DNA of 6,393 nucleotides, taken from assembly GCA_947455875.1 (NCBI GenBank), contig CANGSD010000078.1, positions 1 to 6,393 of the forward strand. Reading direction: 5' to 3'. Shown here piece by piece: positions 1-6,058 of this stretch (its first letter is position 1; the number at the start of each line of letters is the position of its first letter). This stretch comes from Comamonadaceae bacterium. GTDB taxonomy: Bacteria > Pseudomonadota > Gammaproteobacteria > Burkholderiales > Burkholderiaceae. Position numbers and translations under genes: made by a program. The notes under the pieces are model-generated. The model was not told where the DNA came from and made no database searches. It was given only the letters and a program-made list of their open reading frames with translations.

Positions 1-387
1 ATGAACGACGTGATCGCCCATTGCGATATCTGCCTGCCCAGTCTTGAGGATGTGGCGGCGATCACCGGTCTGAGCGATCCCGACGCCCTGGTCGATCATT
101 GCCTGCGTCTGGGTGCGCGGGTGGTGGCGCTCAAGATGGGCGATCAGGGCGCGCTGGTCGCTGACGCCCACCAGCGACACCGTATCGCTCCCCATCCCTG
201 TCGGCCGGTGGATGCCACCGGTGCGGGTGATACCTTTGGCGGCGCCTTTGTGCACCGATTTCTGCAAGGCGACAGTCTCGCGCAGGCGGGCCGCTATGCT
301 GCGGCGGCGGCTGCTTTGTCGACTCAGGGCTACGGGGCGGTGGCACCCATTCCGACGGCCGCACAGGTAAGGGAGGCCATCGCATGA
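1..387 (+). CDS. PfkB-family sugar kinase, C-terminal part (2-keto-3-deoxygluconate kinase-like)
   Basis: This is the ATP-binding, catalytic C-terminal half of a ribokinase/PfkB-fold kinase. The clearest mark is the PfkB signature 2, DATGAGDTFGGAF, at residues 71-83 of the visible part; the Asp of GAGD (about residue 77) is the catalytic base that deprotonates the substrate hydroxyl in this family. The segments around GARVVALKMGDQG and STQGYGAVAPIP look like those of 2-keto-3-deoxygluconate kinases (KdgK), which phosphorylate KDG to KDPG in the cytoplasm. Only 128 residues are visible against about 300-320 for the family, and the first residues align to mid-protein, so the ATG at base 1 is an internal Met and the gene begins upstream of the window. 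Its stop overlaps the next start (ATGA), indicating one operon with the SDR and cupin. Family assignment is secure; KDG as substrate is an inference, with fructokinase or other sugar kinases as alternatives. Confidence 0.9.
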   Translation: MNDVIAHCDICLPSLEDVAAITGLSDPDALVDHCLRLGARVVALKMGDQGALVADAHQRHRIAPHPCRPVDATGAGDTFGGAFVHRFLQGDSLAQAGRYAAAAAALSTQGYGAVAPIPTAAQVREAIA

Positions 388-1115
388 CGCGTACATCGGA
401 GACCCCCGCGCAACGCCGCGTACTCGTCACAGGCGCGACCAGCGGCATCGGTCTGGGTATCGCCCGCGCCTTTGCGGCGGATGGGGCCCAGGTGTACGCC
501 ACAGGCGCCACCGATGCGGAGGTCGCTTCCGCCGCAGCGACCGACAGCGCCATCGCGTTTTCCCGGCTGGACGTGCGCGATGCCGCGACTGTGTCCTCAT
601 GGGTCACAGGACTGGGTCCGCTGGATGTGGTGGTCAATTGCGCCGGCATCATCCGTCGCGGCCAGGAGCATGACCCCGAGGCATTCGCGCAGGTCATCGA
701 CATCAACCTCACCGGCACGATGCGGGTCTGTGCCGCGGCCCGTGACGGCCTGAAGGCGCGGCGAGGCTGCATCGTCAACACGGCCTCGATGCTCAGTTTT
801 TTCGGCGGCGGTCTGGTGCCGGGCTACAGCGCCAGCAAGGGCGGCGTGGCGCAACTGACCAAGAGCCTGGCCATCGCCTATGCGGCGGACGGCATCCGCG
901 TCAACGCCGTGGCGCCGGGCTGGATTGCCACGCCGCTGACCCAGGCCCTGCAGGACGACCCACAGCGCTCGGGCCCCATCCTCGCGCGCACGCCGCTCGC
1001 GCGCTGGGGCACGCCGCAGGATGTCGCGGGTCCAGTCTTGTTTCTGGCCAGTTCGGCCGCAGCGTTTGTCACCGGCGCGGTGCTGCCAGTTGATGGCGGC
1101 TACCTTATCGCCTGA
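384..1115 (+). CDS. Short-chain dehydrogenase/reductase (classical SDR, KduD/FabG-like)
   Basis: This is a 243-residue NAD(P)-dependent oxidoreductase of normal classical-SDR length. Visible motifs are the Rossmann glycine motif TGATSGIG (16-23), LDV (62-64) contacting adenine, NCAG (85-88, usually NNAG), the structural Asn N108, catalytic Ser S135 in NTAS, the YSASK motif with Tyr Y148 and Lys K152, and the C-terminal TGAVLPVDGGY. There is no acidic residue at the end of the second beta strand (VYATGATD), which resembles FabG and suggests NADP(H) rather than NAD(H). The ATG has a good ribosome-binding site, GGGAGG at 371-376, 7 bases upstream, and overlaps the kinase stop as ATGA, implying translational coupling. 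Beside a KDG-kinase-like gene it may oxidise or reduce a keto-sugar acid, as KduD (2-deoxy-D-gluconate 3-dehydrogenase) does. SDR function cannot be settled by motifs alone, so the substrate is inference. Confidence 0.93.
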   Translation: MTRTSETPAQRRVLVTGATSGIGLGIARAFAADGAQVYATGATDAEVASAAATDSAIAFSRLDVRDAATVSSWVTGLGPLDVVVNCAGIIRRGQEHDPEAFAQVIDINLTGTMRVCAAARDGLKARRGCIVNTASMLSFFGGGLVPGYSASKGGVAQLTKSLAIAYAADGIRVNAVAPGWIATPLTQALQDDPQRSGPILARTPLARWGTPQDVAGPVLFLASSAAAFVTGAVLPVDGGYLIA

Positions 1116-1129
1116 GGGGAGGGCGTGTC

Positions 1130-1624
1130 ATGACCCAGATCGTTCAGCATCCTGGCATCCAGCGCGAGATCGCTGTGCCCGCCATTCCGTCAGACGAGCG
1201 CGTCTGGGTGCCACAGGCGCCCAACGTCTGGTTCCGGCCGCTGCTTTTCAACACCGTGACCGGCAGCTGGTGCAACCTGCTGCGCGTGCGCAAGAGCGGC
1301 GTGCTCTCGCGGCATATCCATCCTTCGTGGGTCACGGGCTATGTGATTCGCGGTGCCTGGCGCTACCTCGAACACGACTGGGTGGCCACCGAAGGTTCTT
1401 TCGTCTACGAACCCCCGGGCGAGATCCACACCCTGGTGGTCGACGAGGTGGCTGGCACGCCCGAGATGATCACGCAGTTCAACATCCATGGCGCCATGGT
1501 CTACGTCGACGAACAGGGACGTCAGACGGGCTACGAGGACGTTTTCACCAAGATCACCATGTGCCGCGCCCATTACGAGGCGGTGGGGCTGGGCGGCGAC
1601 TACGTGGACCAGTTCGTTCGCTAG
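1130..1624 (+). CDS. Cupin protein, 2,4'-dihydroxyacetophenone dioxygenase family
   Basis: This 164-residue single-domain cupin resembles the 2,4'-dihydroxyacetophenone dioxygenase (DAD) family, whose founding member is a non-haem iron enzyme that cleaves the side chain of 2,4'-dihydroxyacetophenone to 4-hydroxybenzoate and formate. The metal site is readable: HIH at 62-64 and a well-formed cupin motif 2, G89-x5-P95-x-G97-x2-H100. The Glu that normally follows the HxH in cupin motif 1 is absent (V68/T69 there), so the likely ligands are H62, H64 and H100, with E81, E94 or E98 as a possible fourth. There is no signal peptide, so it is cytoplasmic. It starts 14 bases after the SDR stop with a strong purine-rich site (GGGGAGGG, 1116-1123), so it is the third gene of the kinase-SDR operon. 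That neighbourhood points to a sugar-derived rather than aromatic substrate, and the family name may mislead about its reaction. An isomerase or other non-dioxygenase role remains open. Confidence 0.85.
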   Translation: MTQIVQHPGIQREIAVPAIPSDERVWVPQAPNVWFRPLLFNTVTGSWCNLLRVRKSGVLSRHIHPSWVTGYVIRGAWRYLEHDWVATEGSFVYEPPGEIHTLVVDEVAGTPEMITQFNIHGAMVYVDEQGRQTGYEDVFTKITMCRAHYEAVGLGGDYVDQFVR

Positions 1625-1629
1625 ATGCG

Positions 1630-1661
1630 CGGCCGAGAGGCTGGCCAATAACGGGTTGACC
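1630..1661. terminator. Convergent gap with two short hairpins, possible weak terminators
   Basis: The 37 bases between the convergent stops of the cupin and the reductase gene contain two small inverted repeats. CGGCC-GAGA-GGCTG (1630-1643) folds in + strand RNA into a 5-bp stem with one G-U pair and a GNRA-type loop. GGCCAA-N7-TTGACC (1643-1661) folds best in minus-strand RNA, six pairs including one G-U. Neither is followed by a run of U, so they are not canonical intrinsic terminators. They share base 1643 and could not both form fully on one transcript. Position between convergent genes is the main argument. Confidence 0.22.
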
Positions 1662-2657
1662 TCAGTCCTCAAACACCACCAGCACCCGCCCCGACGTGCG
1701 GCCATCGAGCTGCTCGCGCGCATGGTCCATCAGCTGGTCGAGCCGAATAGACCGCACGTGCGGCAGCAGTCGGTTGAAATCGGGCTTGAGGTCGCTGGCC
1801 AGACGGGCCCACAGGCGTCGCCGCTGCGCCCACGGCGCGTTGGCCATGATGCCGAACATCTGCACGCGGCGCATGATGAACGGCAGCACGCTGCCCTCGT
1901 AGGTGTTGCCCGCCGCATTGCCGACGCTGGCCAGACAGCCACCGTCTTGCAGGGATCGCAGCAGCCACGACAGCATGGGGCCACCTACGTTGTCGATGGC
2001 CGCCGCAAAGCGCGCTTTCTCGAGCGGGCGTTGAGGTTGTTGCAGGACGGCCGCGTCGATCACCTCGCTCGCGCCCAGGGCTTGCAGGGCCGGGGCGTGT
2101 TCCATGCGCCGCGTGATCGCGGCGCTGGGCCAGCCTACCCGCGCCAGCAGCGCGAGCCCCATCAGGCCTACAGCGCCCCCGGCGCCGCTGAGGGCCACGG
2201 GCCCGTCGTTTGGCGTCAATCCCAAGGCTTCGAAGCGCTCCAGGGCCATGGCCGCCGTGAAAGCCGGCACGCCCAGAATCGCCACCTCGTGGGGCGTAAG
2301 CCCCTCGGGCAGCGCGTGCACGTGCGCCGCCGGCACACGGGCAAGGGCTGCGAAACCGCCGTCGAAGGCGATGCCCGTCTGAAAGCCGTGCACCAGCACC
2401 CACTGCCCGCGCTGAAACTCGGGTGAGGCCGACGCCAGCACCTCACCCACCAGCTCGATGCCGGCGATGCGCGGGAAGCTGGCAATGATCTTGGCTTGCC
2501 CGTGGATCGACAGGCAGTCCTTGTAATTCACGCCGGCATAGCGCGTCTTGACCACCACCTCGCCGGCACTGAGGTCGTCCACCGTCAACTGCTCGATCTG
2601 GCTGGTCACGCCGCCATCGGTCTGGCGGGTGCGCAGGGCGGGGAAGCGGGTTGTCAT
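1662..2657 (-). CDS. Medium-chain dehydrogenase/reductase, YhdH/AcuI (acrylyl-CoA reductase)-like
   Basis: This 331-residue zinc-independent quinone oxidoreductase-type MDR matches the YhdH/YhfP/AcuI group. Characterised members (AcuI, YhdH) reduce acrylyl-CoA to propionyl-CoA with NADPH. Visible marks are the conserved NYKD (44-47) followed by GQAKII and FPRIAGIELVG (61-71) in the GroES-like domain, DGGFAALARVPA (99-110), and the dinucleotide-binding GAGGAVG (158-164). The structural zinc cysteines of alcohol dehydrogenases are absent, as in this subfamily. The open frame extends 55 codons further upstream, but that part lies inside the CoA-transferase gene in another frame. The ATG complementary to 2655-2657 begins the family-like sequence MTTRFPALR and has a G-rich site (GGGGGTGG, complementary to 2662-2669). 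Its start shares one base with the CoA-transferase stop (TGATG), so the two are probably translationally coupled. An enoyl-CoA-type substrate is inferred from family and neighbour. Confidence 0.9.
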   Translation of the reverse strand: MTTRFPALRTRQTDGGVTSQIEQLTVDDLSAGEVVVKTRYAGVNYKDCLSIHGQAKIIASFPRIAGIELVGEVLASASPEFQRGQWVLVHGFQTGIAFDGGFAALARVPAAHVHALPEGLTPHEVAILGVPAFTAAMALERFEALGLTPNDGPVALSGAGGAVGLMGLALLARVGWPSAAITRRMEHAPALQALGASEVIDAAVLQQPQRPLEKARFAAAIDNVGGPMLSWLLRSLQDGGCLASVGNAAGNTYEGSVLPFIMRRVQMFGIMANAPWAQRRRLWARLASDLKPDFNRLLPHVRSIRLDQLMDHAREQLDGRTSGRVLVVFED

Positions 2658-3880
2658 CACACCACCCCCGCTTGCTTCAGGCGCGCCAGTTCGGTGGCGT
2701 CCACCCCGAAGTCGGCATAGACCTGCGCGTTGTGCTCGCCCACGCCGGGTCCAGTGCGCGGAATCGGCAGCGTACGCCCGGGCACGCGCGGCACGATGCA
2801 GGGCGCCGGCAGGCTGCCGCAATCCGGATCGGGCAGGCGAATGATGGCCTCGCGTGCCTGGTAATGGGGGTCGCGCTCGATGTCCTCGATCGTGTACACC
2901 TTGCTAAACGGAATACCGCCCGCTTCGAGCTGTGGGGCGATCGCCTCGTAAGCCTGCGCTGCGAACCAGGCGCCCAGGCCTTCATCGAGCACCTGCAGGT
3001 GACGCACGCGCGCCGGGTTGCTGGCAAACCGTGGATCCGTGGCCCACTCGGGGCGACCGACCACCTCGCACACGCGTGCAAAGATCGCATTGGACGATGC
3101 CACCAGCGAGAAATACACGCCATCACGGCTTCGGTACATATTGGACGGCGCCGTGTAGCTGGCGCGATTGCCCTCGGGCTTGCGCACCTGTCCGAGCTGC
3201 TCGTGTTCCACCGGTAGCGGATCGAGCAGACGAAACAGGGCCTCGGTCGCCGCCAGGTCGACTTCGACGCCCAGTGCCTGTGGGTCGGCGCGCAGGCGCA
3301 CCATCTCGGATGCAATCGCAAAGGCGCAAAACAGGCCCGCCACCGCATCCCCCACCGGGAAGTTGCTATGCAGGGGTGAGCCGCCGGCCTCGCCCGTGAG
3401 GTTGGTAAAGCCGCTCATGGCCTCGAAGATGCGCGCGTAGCCCGGGCGGGCGCGGTAAGGGCCGGTCTGACCAAAGCCGGTGAGCCTCACCACCACCAGG
3501 CGCGGATTGGCGCGGTGCAAGGTAGCCAGGTCCAGCCCCCACTTGTCTAAGGTGCCGGTGCGAAAGTTCTCCACCAGTACGTCAAAGGACGGCAGCATTT
3601 TCAGCAGCAAGGCGCGGCCCTCGGCCTGGCGCACGTCCAGGGTGATCCCGCGCTTGCCCCGGTTGGCGACCTTCCACCACAGTGCCACGCCGTCCTTGAC
3701 CGGTTGCAGGCCCCGCAGGGCGTCGCTGCCATCGGGCAGTTCCAGCTTGACCACCTCGGCGCCCTGGTCGGCGCACAGCGTTGCCCCCATGGGCGCGGCC
3801 AGCACGGTGGCCATATCCAGGATGCGCACGCCGGCCAGCGGGCCGCGGGCGGGGGCAGGGGAGGCAGCGTCGGTGTGCAT
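2657..3880 (-). CDS. CaiB/BaiF class III acyl-CoA transferase
   Basis: This 407-residue cytoplasmic CoA-transferase has the usual family length. Class III enzymes move CoA from a donor thioester such as succinyl-CoA to a free carboxylate through aspartyl-CoA anhydride/thioester intermediates. The sequence opens with the family-typical LAGVRILDMATVLAAP (15-30) and GAEVVKLE (40-47), then NRGKRGITLD (73-82) and VENFRTGTLDKWGLD (103-117). GFGQTGPYRARPGY (135-148) is followed by PVGDAVAG, in which D178 sits at the position of the catalytic Asp of formyl-CoA transferase. The open frame reaches 4000, but only the ATG at 3880 is a sensible start: the upstream 40 codons have no family resemblance and would cover the divergent promoter region. 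No clear Shine-Dalgarno site precedes 3880, so the start carries some doubt. It is first in a two-gene operon with the AcuI-like reductase and divergent from the IclR gene, which probably controls it. The acid substrate is unknown. Confidence 0.93.
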   Translation of the reverse strand: MHTDAASPAPARGPLAGVRILDMATVLAAPMGATLCADQGAEVVKLELPDGSDALRGLQPVKDGVALWWKVANRGKRGITLDVRQAEGRALLLKMLPSFDVLVENFRTGTLDKWGLDLATLHRANPRLVVVRLTGFGQTGPYRARPGYARIFEAMSGFTNLTGEAGGSPLHSNFPVGDAVAGLFCAFAIASEMVRLRADPQALGVEVDLAATEALFRLLDPLPVEHEQLGQVRKPEGNRASYTAPSNMYRSRDGVYFSLVASSNAIFARVCEVVGRPEWATDPRFASNPARVRHLQVLDEGLGAWFAAQAYEAIAPQLEAGGIPFSKVYTIEDIERDPHYQAREAIIRLPDPDCGSLPAPCIVPRVPGRTLPIPRTGPGVGEHNAQVYADFGVDATELARLKQAGVV

Positions 3881-4002
3881 GGCGGTGAGTTGGCTTGTGA
3901 GGACACCTTTTGTGCCAGAGGCCCTCAAACGGTGCAATAGACTATTTCGCACAGCGAAACTACAGGATCGCCCTGTTGACGGGGTGTTGCGAGGCCCCAA
4001 TC
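3881..4002. promoter_or_regulatory. Divergent promoter region between CoA-transferase and IclR regulator
   Basis: The 122 bases between the two divergent start codons must hold the promoters for both transcription units. Toward the regulator, TTGACG (3976-3981) is a good -35 match, with AATCAT (3999-4004) 17 bases downstream as a poor -10; this pairing would put transcription start near 4011 and thus need the later ATG at 4030. Toward the CoA-transferase no convincing -35/-10 pair was found, which would fit a promoter needing an activator. The middle, around 3935-3965, is locally AT-richer than its surroundings and contains the palindrome listed separately. Confidence 0.5.
3945..3959. promoter_or_regulatory. 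Perfect 15-bp palindrome, probable IclR-family operator
   Basis: TTTCGC-ACA-GCGAAA is a perfect inverted repeat with 6-bp arms and a 3-base centre. It lies 65 bases upstream of the CoA-transferase start and 43 bases upstream of the regulator ATG at 4003. IclR-family dimers bind short palindromes of about this length, frequently with TTTCG/CGAAA- or TTCG/CGAA-like arms, in the gap between their own gene and a divergent target. The position upstream of the candidate -35 at 3976 would suit activation or autoregulation. Binding by the adjacent regulator is an inference. Confidence 0.6.
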
Positions 4003-4839
4003 ATGGTTGCAAGCCGACGAACCACACGCATGCCTGCCATCGCCTTGCCCGGGCTGGTCGATCCGCACGACCTGAGCGCCGACCGCCAGTTCTCCATGAA
4101 CCTGGCGCGCGGCATGGAAGTCTTGCGTGCGTTCACACCGGCCGACCCGATGCTGGGTAATCGCGAGATCGCCGACCGCACCGGACTGCCCAAGCCCACG
4201 GTCTCGCGCCTGACCTATACGCTCACCTTGCTCGGCTACCTCACGCGCGACGCCGGGCTGCAAAAGTACCGACTCGGCTCGGGCGTGCTGTCCCTGGGCC
4301 ACCCCCTGCTGGCGAACCTGCACGTGCGCCAGCTGGCGCGCCCGCTCATGGAGCACCTGGCCCGCAAGACGGGTTGCACGGTGAACCTGGGGATGCGCGA
4401 TCGCGGCAACGTGGTCTACATCGACTCTGTGCGCGCGGACACCAGCAACCAGTATTTGCCCGACATCGGCAGCACCCGTCCCCTGCTGGCCACCGCCATC
4501 GGACGCGCCTTGATCCTGCAATGCCCGCTGGCCGAGCGCACCACCATCCTCAATTGGCTCAAGGTGCATGACCGCGCGCTGTTCGACACCCACAAAGCTG
4601 CCTGGGAAGCCGACCAGAAGTTGTTTGCAGCGCAGGGCTACTGCCACGCGCGTGGCGATTGGCAAAAAGGGGTGCATGCCATCGGTGTGCCGGTACGCGT
4701 GCCCCTGCGCGACATGCCGGTGGCCATGAACTGCACGCTGGCCGCCACCCGCATCCCCAAAGACCGCATGGCGCGCGAGGTGGCGCCGGAGCTGCTCGAC
4801 ACCGTGCGACAGCTCGAGCGCCTGCTCAATCCGCAATGA
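4003..4839 (+). CDS. IclR-family transcriptional regulator
   Basis: This is a 278-residue DNA-binding regulator. An N-terminal winged helix-turn-helix spans about residues 33-90, with NLARGMEVLRAF (33-44) as the first helix and NREIADRTGLPKPTVSRLTYTL (53-74) as the helix-turn-helix; the C-terminal IclR effector-binding domain follows (about 100-275), including GCTVNLGMRDRGNVVYID and a typical KGVHAIGVPVR stretch. Members act as dimers or tetramers and respond to small carboxylate or aromatic pathway metabolites as activators or repressors. Three in-frame ATGs exist. The one at 3910 would put the 15-bp palindrome inside the gene and is disfavoured. The one at 4003 has GAGG (3991-3994) 8 bases upstream and is chosen. 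The one at 4030 lacks a ribosome site but suits the TTGACG promoter candidate. It is divergent from the CoA-transferase and 18 bases before the acyl-CoA dehydrogenase, so it probably controls both. The effector is unknown. Confidence 0.92.
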   Translation: MVASRRTTRMPAIALPGLVDPHDLSADRQFSMNLARGMEVLRAFTPADPMLGNREIADRTGLPKPTVSRLTYTLTLLGYLTRDAGLQKYRLGSGVLSLGHPLLANLHVRQLARPLMEHLARKTGCTVNLGMRDRGNVVYIDSVRADTSNQYLPDIGSTRPLLATAIGRALILQCPLAERTTILNWLKVHDRALFDTHKAAWEADQKLFAAQGYCHARGDWQKGVHAIGVPVRVPLRDMPVAMNCTLAATRIPKDRMAREVAPELLDTVRQLERLLNPQ

Positions 4840-4857
4840 TTTAGAAATGAAGCCGTC

Positions 4858-6021
4858 ATGATCCGTGACCCCGAAACATTCGATGCCCTGATCGCACAGG
4901 TGCGTGCCTTTGTGCGTAACGAGTGCATACCCCTTGAAGAAGAAGTCGACCGACAGGACCAGATCCCCGAGTCCCTGGTGGCGCGCATGCGCGCGCTGGG
5001 TCTGTTTGGTCACAGCATCCCGCAGGCCTATGGCGGCGCGGGCCTGACCACGGAGGAACTGGCGCGGGTGAACATCGAGGTCTCACAGGCGGCCACCACC
5101 TTTCGCGCACGGTTTGGCGGCAACACTGGCATCGCCTCCGAGTCGCTGGTGGTCGATGGCACCCCCGCCCAAAAAGACAAGTACCTGCCCCTGCTGGCCA
5201 GCGGCCGCGTCACCGGCTGCTTTGCCCTGACCGAGCCCGACGCAGGATCGGACGCCACCGCACTCAAGACCGTGGCGATACGAGAGGGCGACCACTACGT
5301 CATCACCGGCACCAAGTGCTACATCACCAACGCGCCGATTGCCGACCTGTTCACCGTGTTTGCGCGCACCAGCCCCGCGGGCAGCAAGGGTGCCAACGGC
5401 ATCAGCGCCTTCCTGATCGAGCGGGGCATGCCCGGCCTGTCCACGCCGCCGGCCTATCGCAAGATGGGCCAGCACGGCTCGCCCGTGGGCGAGGTGATCC
5501 TGGATCGGGTGCGGGTGCCTGCCAGCGCCATCGTGGGTGGGCTTGAGGGGCAGGGCTTTCGCACCGCCATGAAGGCCTTGAACAAACAACGAATCAACCT
5601 GGCCGGCCTGTGCGTGGGGCCGGCGATTCGTTTGGTCGATGAAATGGTCCGGCGCGCCCGCAGTCGCCACCAGTTTGGCCAGCCCGTGGCCGATTTCCAA
5701 TTGGTTCAGGACATGATCGCTCAGAGCAACACCGAGGTGCATGCCGCCCGGGCGCTGGTGCTGGAGACCGCGCGCAAGCGCGATGACGGCCAGGACGTGA
5801 CGATGGAGGCGTCGATGTGCAAGCTCTTTGCCTCCGAGATGTGCGGGCGCGTGGCCGATCGCGCGGTGCAGGTGTTCGGCGGTGGCGGCTATGTGTCTGA
5901 CAACGTCGCCGAGCGTTTCTACCGCGACGTGCGACTGTTTCGCCTGTATGAAGGCACCAGCCAGATCCACCTTCTGAACATCGCCAAACGCACCATTGCG
6001 CTGGCCGAACAAGACCTCTGA
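4858..6021 (+). CDS. Acyl-CoA dehydrogenase (FAD-dependent)
   Basis: This 387-residue flavoenzyme has standard acyl-CoA dehydrogenase length and introduces an alpha,beta double bond into an acyl-CoA, passing electrons to electron-transfer flavoprotein. The N-terminal helical domain covers about 1-115; CFALTEPDAGSDA (121-133) is the first family signature in the beta domain, lining the flavin; the C-terminal helical domain carries RHQFGQPVADFQLVQDM (270-286), QVFGGGGYV (338-346) and RDVRLFRLYEGTSQI (356-370). The catalytic base is E365 in YEGTSQI, the same position as in medium- and short-chain enzymes, so the protein looks catalytically intact. The ATG lies 18 bases after the IclR stop with only a weak upstream purine stretch (GAAATGAAG, 4844-4852). 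Co-transcription with the regulator upstream and the Bug protein 37 bases downstream is likely. Chain length or ring specificity cannot be read from the motifs; branched, cyclic or dicarboxylic acyl-CoAs are all possible. Confidence 0.95.
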   Translation: MIRDPETFDALIAQVRAFVRNECIPLEEEVDRQDQIPESLVARMRALGLFGHSIPQAYGGAGLTTEELARVNIEVSQAATTFRARFGGNTGIASESLVVDGTPAQKDKYLPLLASGRVTGCFALTEPDAGSDATALKTVAIREGDHYVITGTKCYITNAPIADLFTVFARTSPAGSKGANGISAFLIERGMPGLSTPPAYRKMGQHGSPVGEVILDRVRVPASAIVGGLEGQGFRTAMKALNKQRINLAGLCVGPAIRLVDEMVRRARSRHQFGQPVADFQLVQDMIAQSNTEVHAARALVLETARKRDDGQDVTMEASMCKLFASEMCGRVADRAVQVFGGGGYVSDNVAERFYRDVRLFRLYEGTSQIHLLNIAKRTIALAEQDL

Positions 6022-6048
6022 TTCACACTCGTATTGCTAGAAAACCAA

Positions 6049-6053
6049 AGGAG
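6049..6053 (+). promoter_or_regulatory. Ribosome-binding site of the Bug-protein gene
   Basis: AGGAG, within AAAGGAGA, lies 5 bases before the ATG at 6059. It is the strongest Shine-Dalgarno site on the right half of the window and fixes the start of the exported protein, suggesting it is made at a higher level than the two genes before it. Confidence 0.75.
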
Positions 6054-6058
6054 ACACC

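Noticed and set aside
1488..2426. 312-codon plus-strand open frame spanning the cupin end and most of the reductase gene
   Set aside because: It overlaps the cupin in another frame and runs antisense to the MDR coding sequence; its composition is Arg/His/Gln rich without motifs.
2658..2822. N-terminal extension of the reductase frame by 55 codons
   Set aside because: It lies inside the CoA-transferase coding region in another frame, is Arg/Ala/Gly-rich, and precedes the natural family start at 2657.
3981..3998. GGGG...CCCC inverted repeat just before the regulator ATG, possible leader hairpin hiding the ribosome site
   Set aside because: The stem is only 4 bp with a 10-base loop, easily expected by chance in GC-rich sequence.
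3881..4000. N-terminal extension of the CoA-transferase frame by 40 codons
   Set aside because: It would run across the palindrome and the divergent promoter region, and shows no similarity to the start of the CaiB/BaiF domain.
3925..5013. 362-codon open frame on the minus strand opposite the IclR regulator and the start of the dehydrogenase
   Set aside because: It is antisense to two well-recognised genes. Its translation is low-complexity (His, Gln, Gly, Ala and Arg rich) with no family resemblance, as expected for a shadow frame in high-GC DNA.
5083..6012. 309-codon minus-strand open frame opposite the acyl-CoA dehydrogenase
   Set aside because: The sense strand holds a complete enzyme with both family signatures and the catalytic Glu; the antisense product resembles no known protein.
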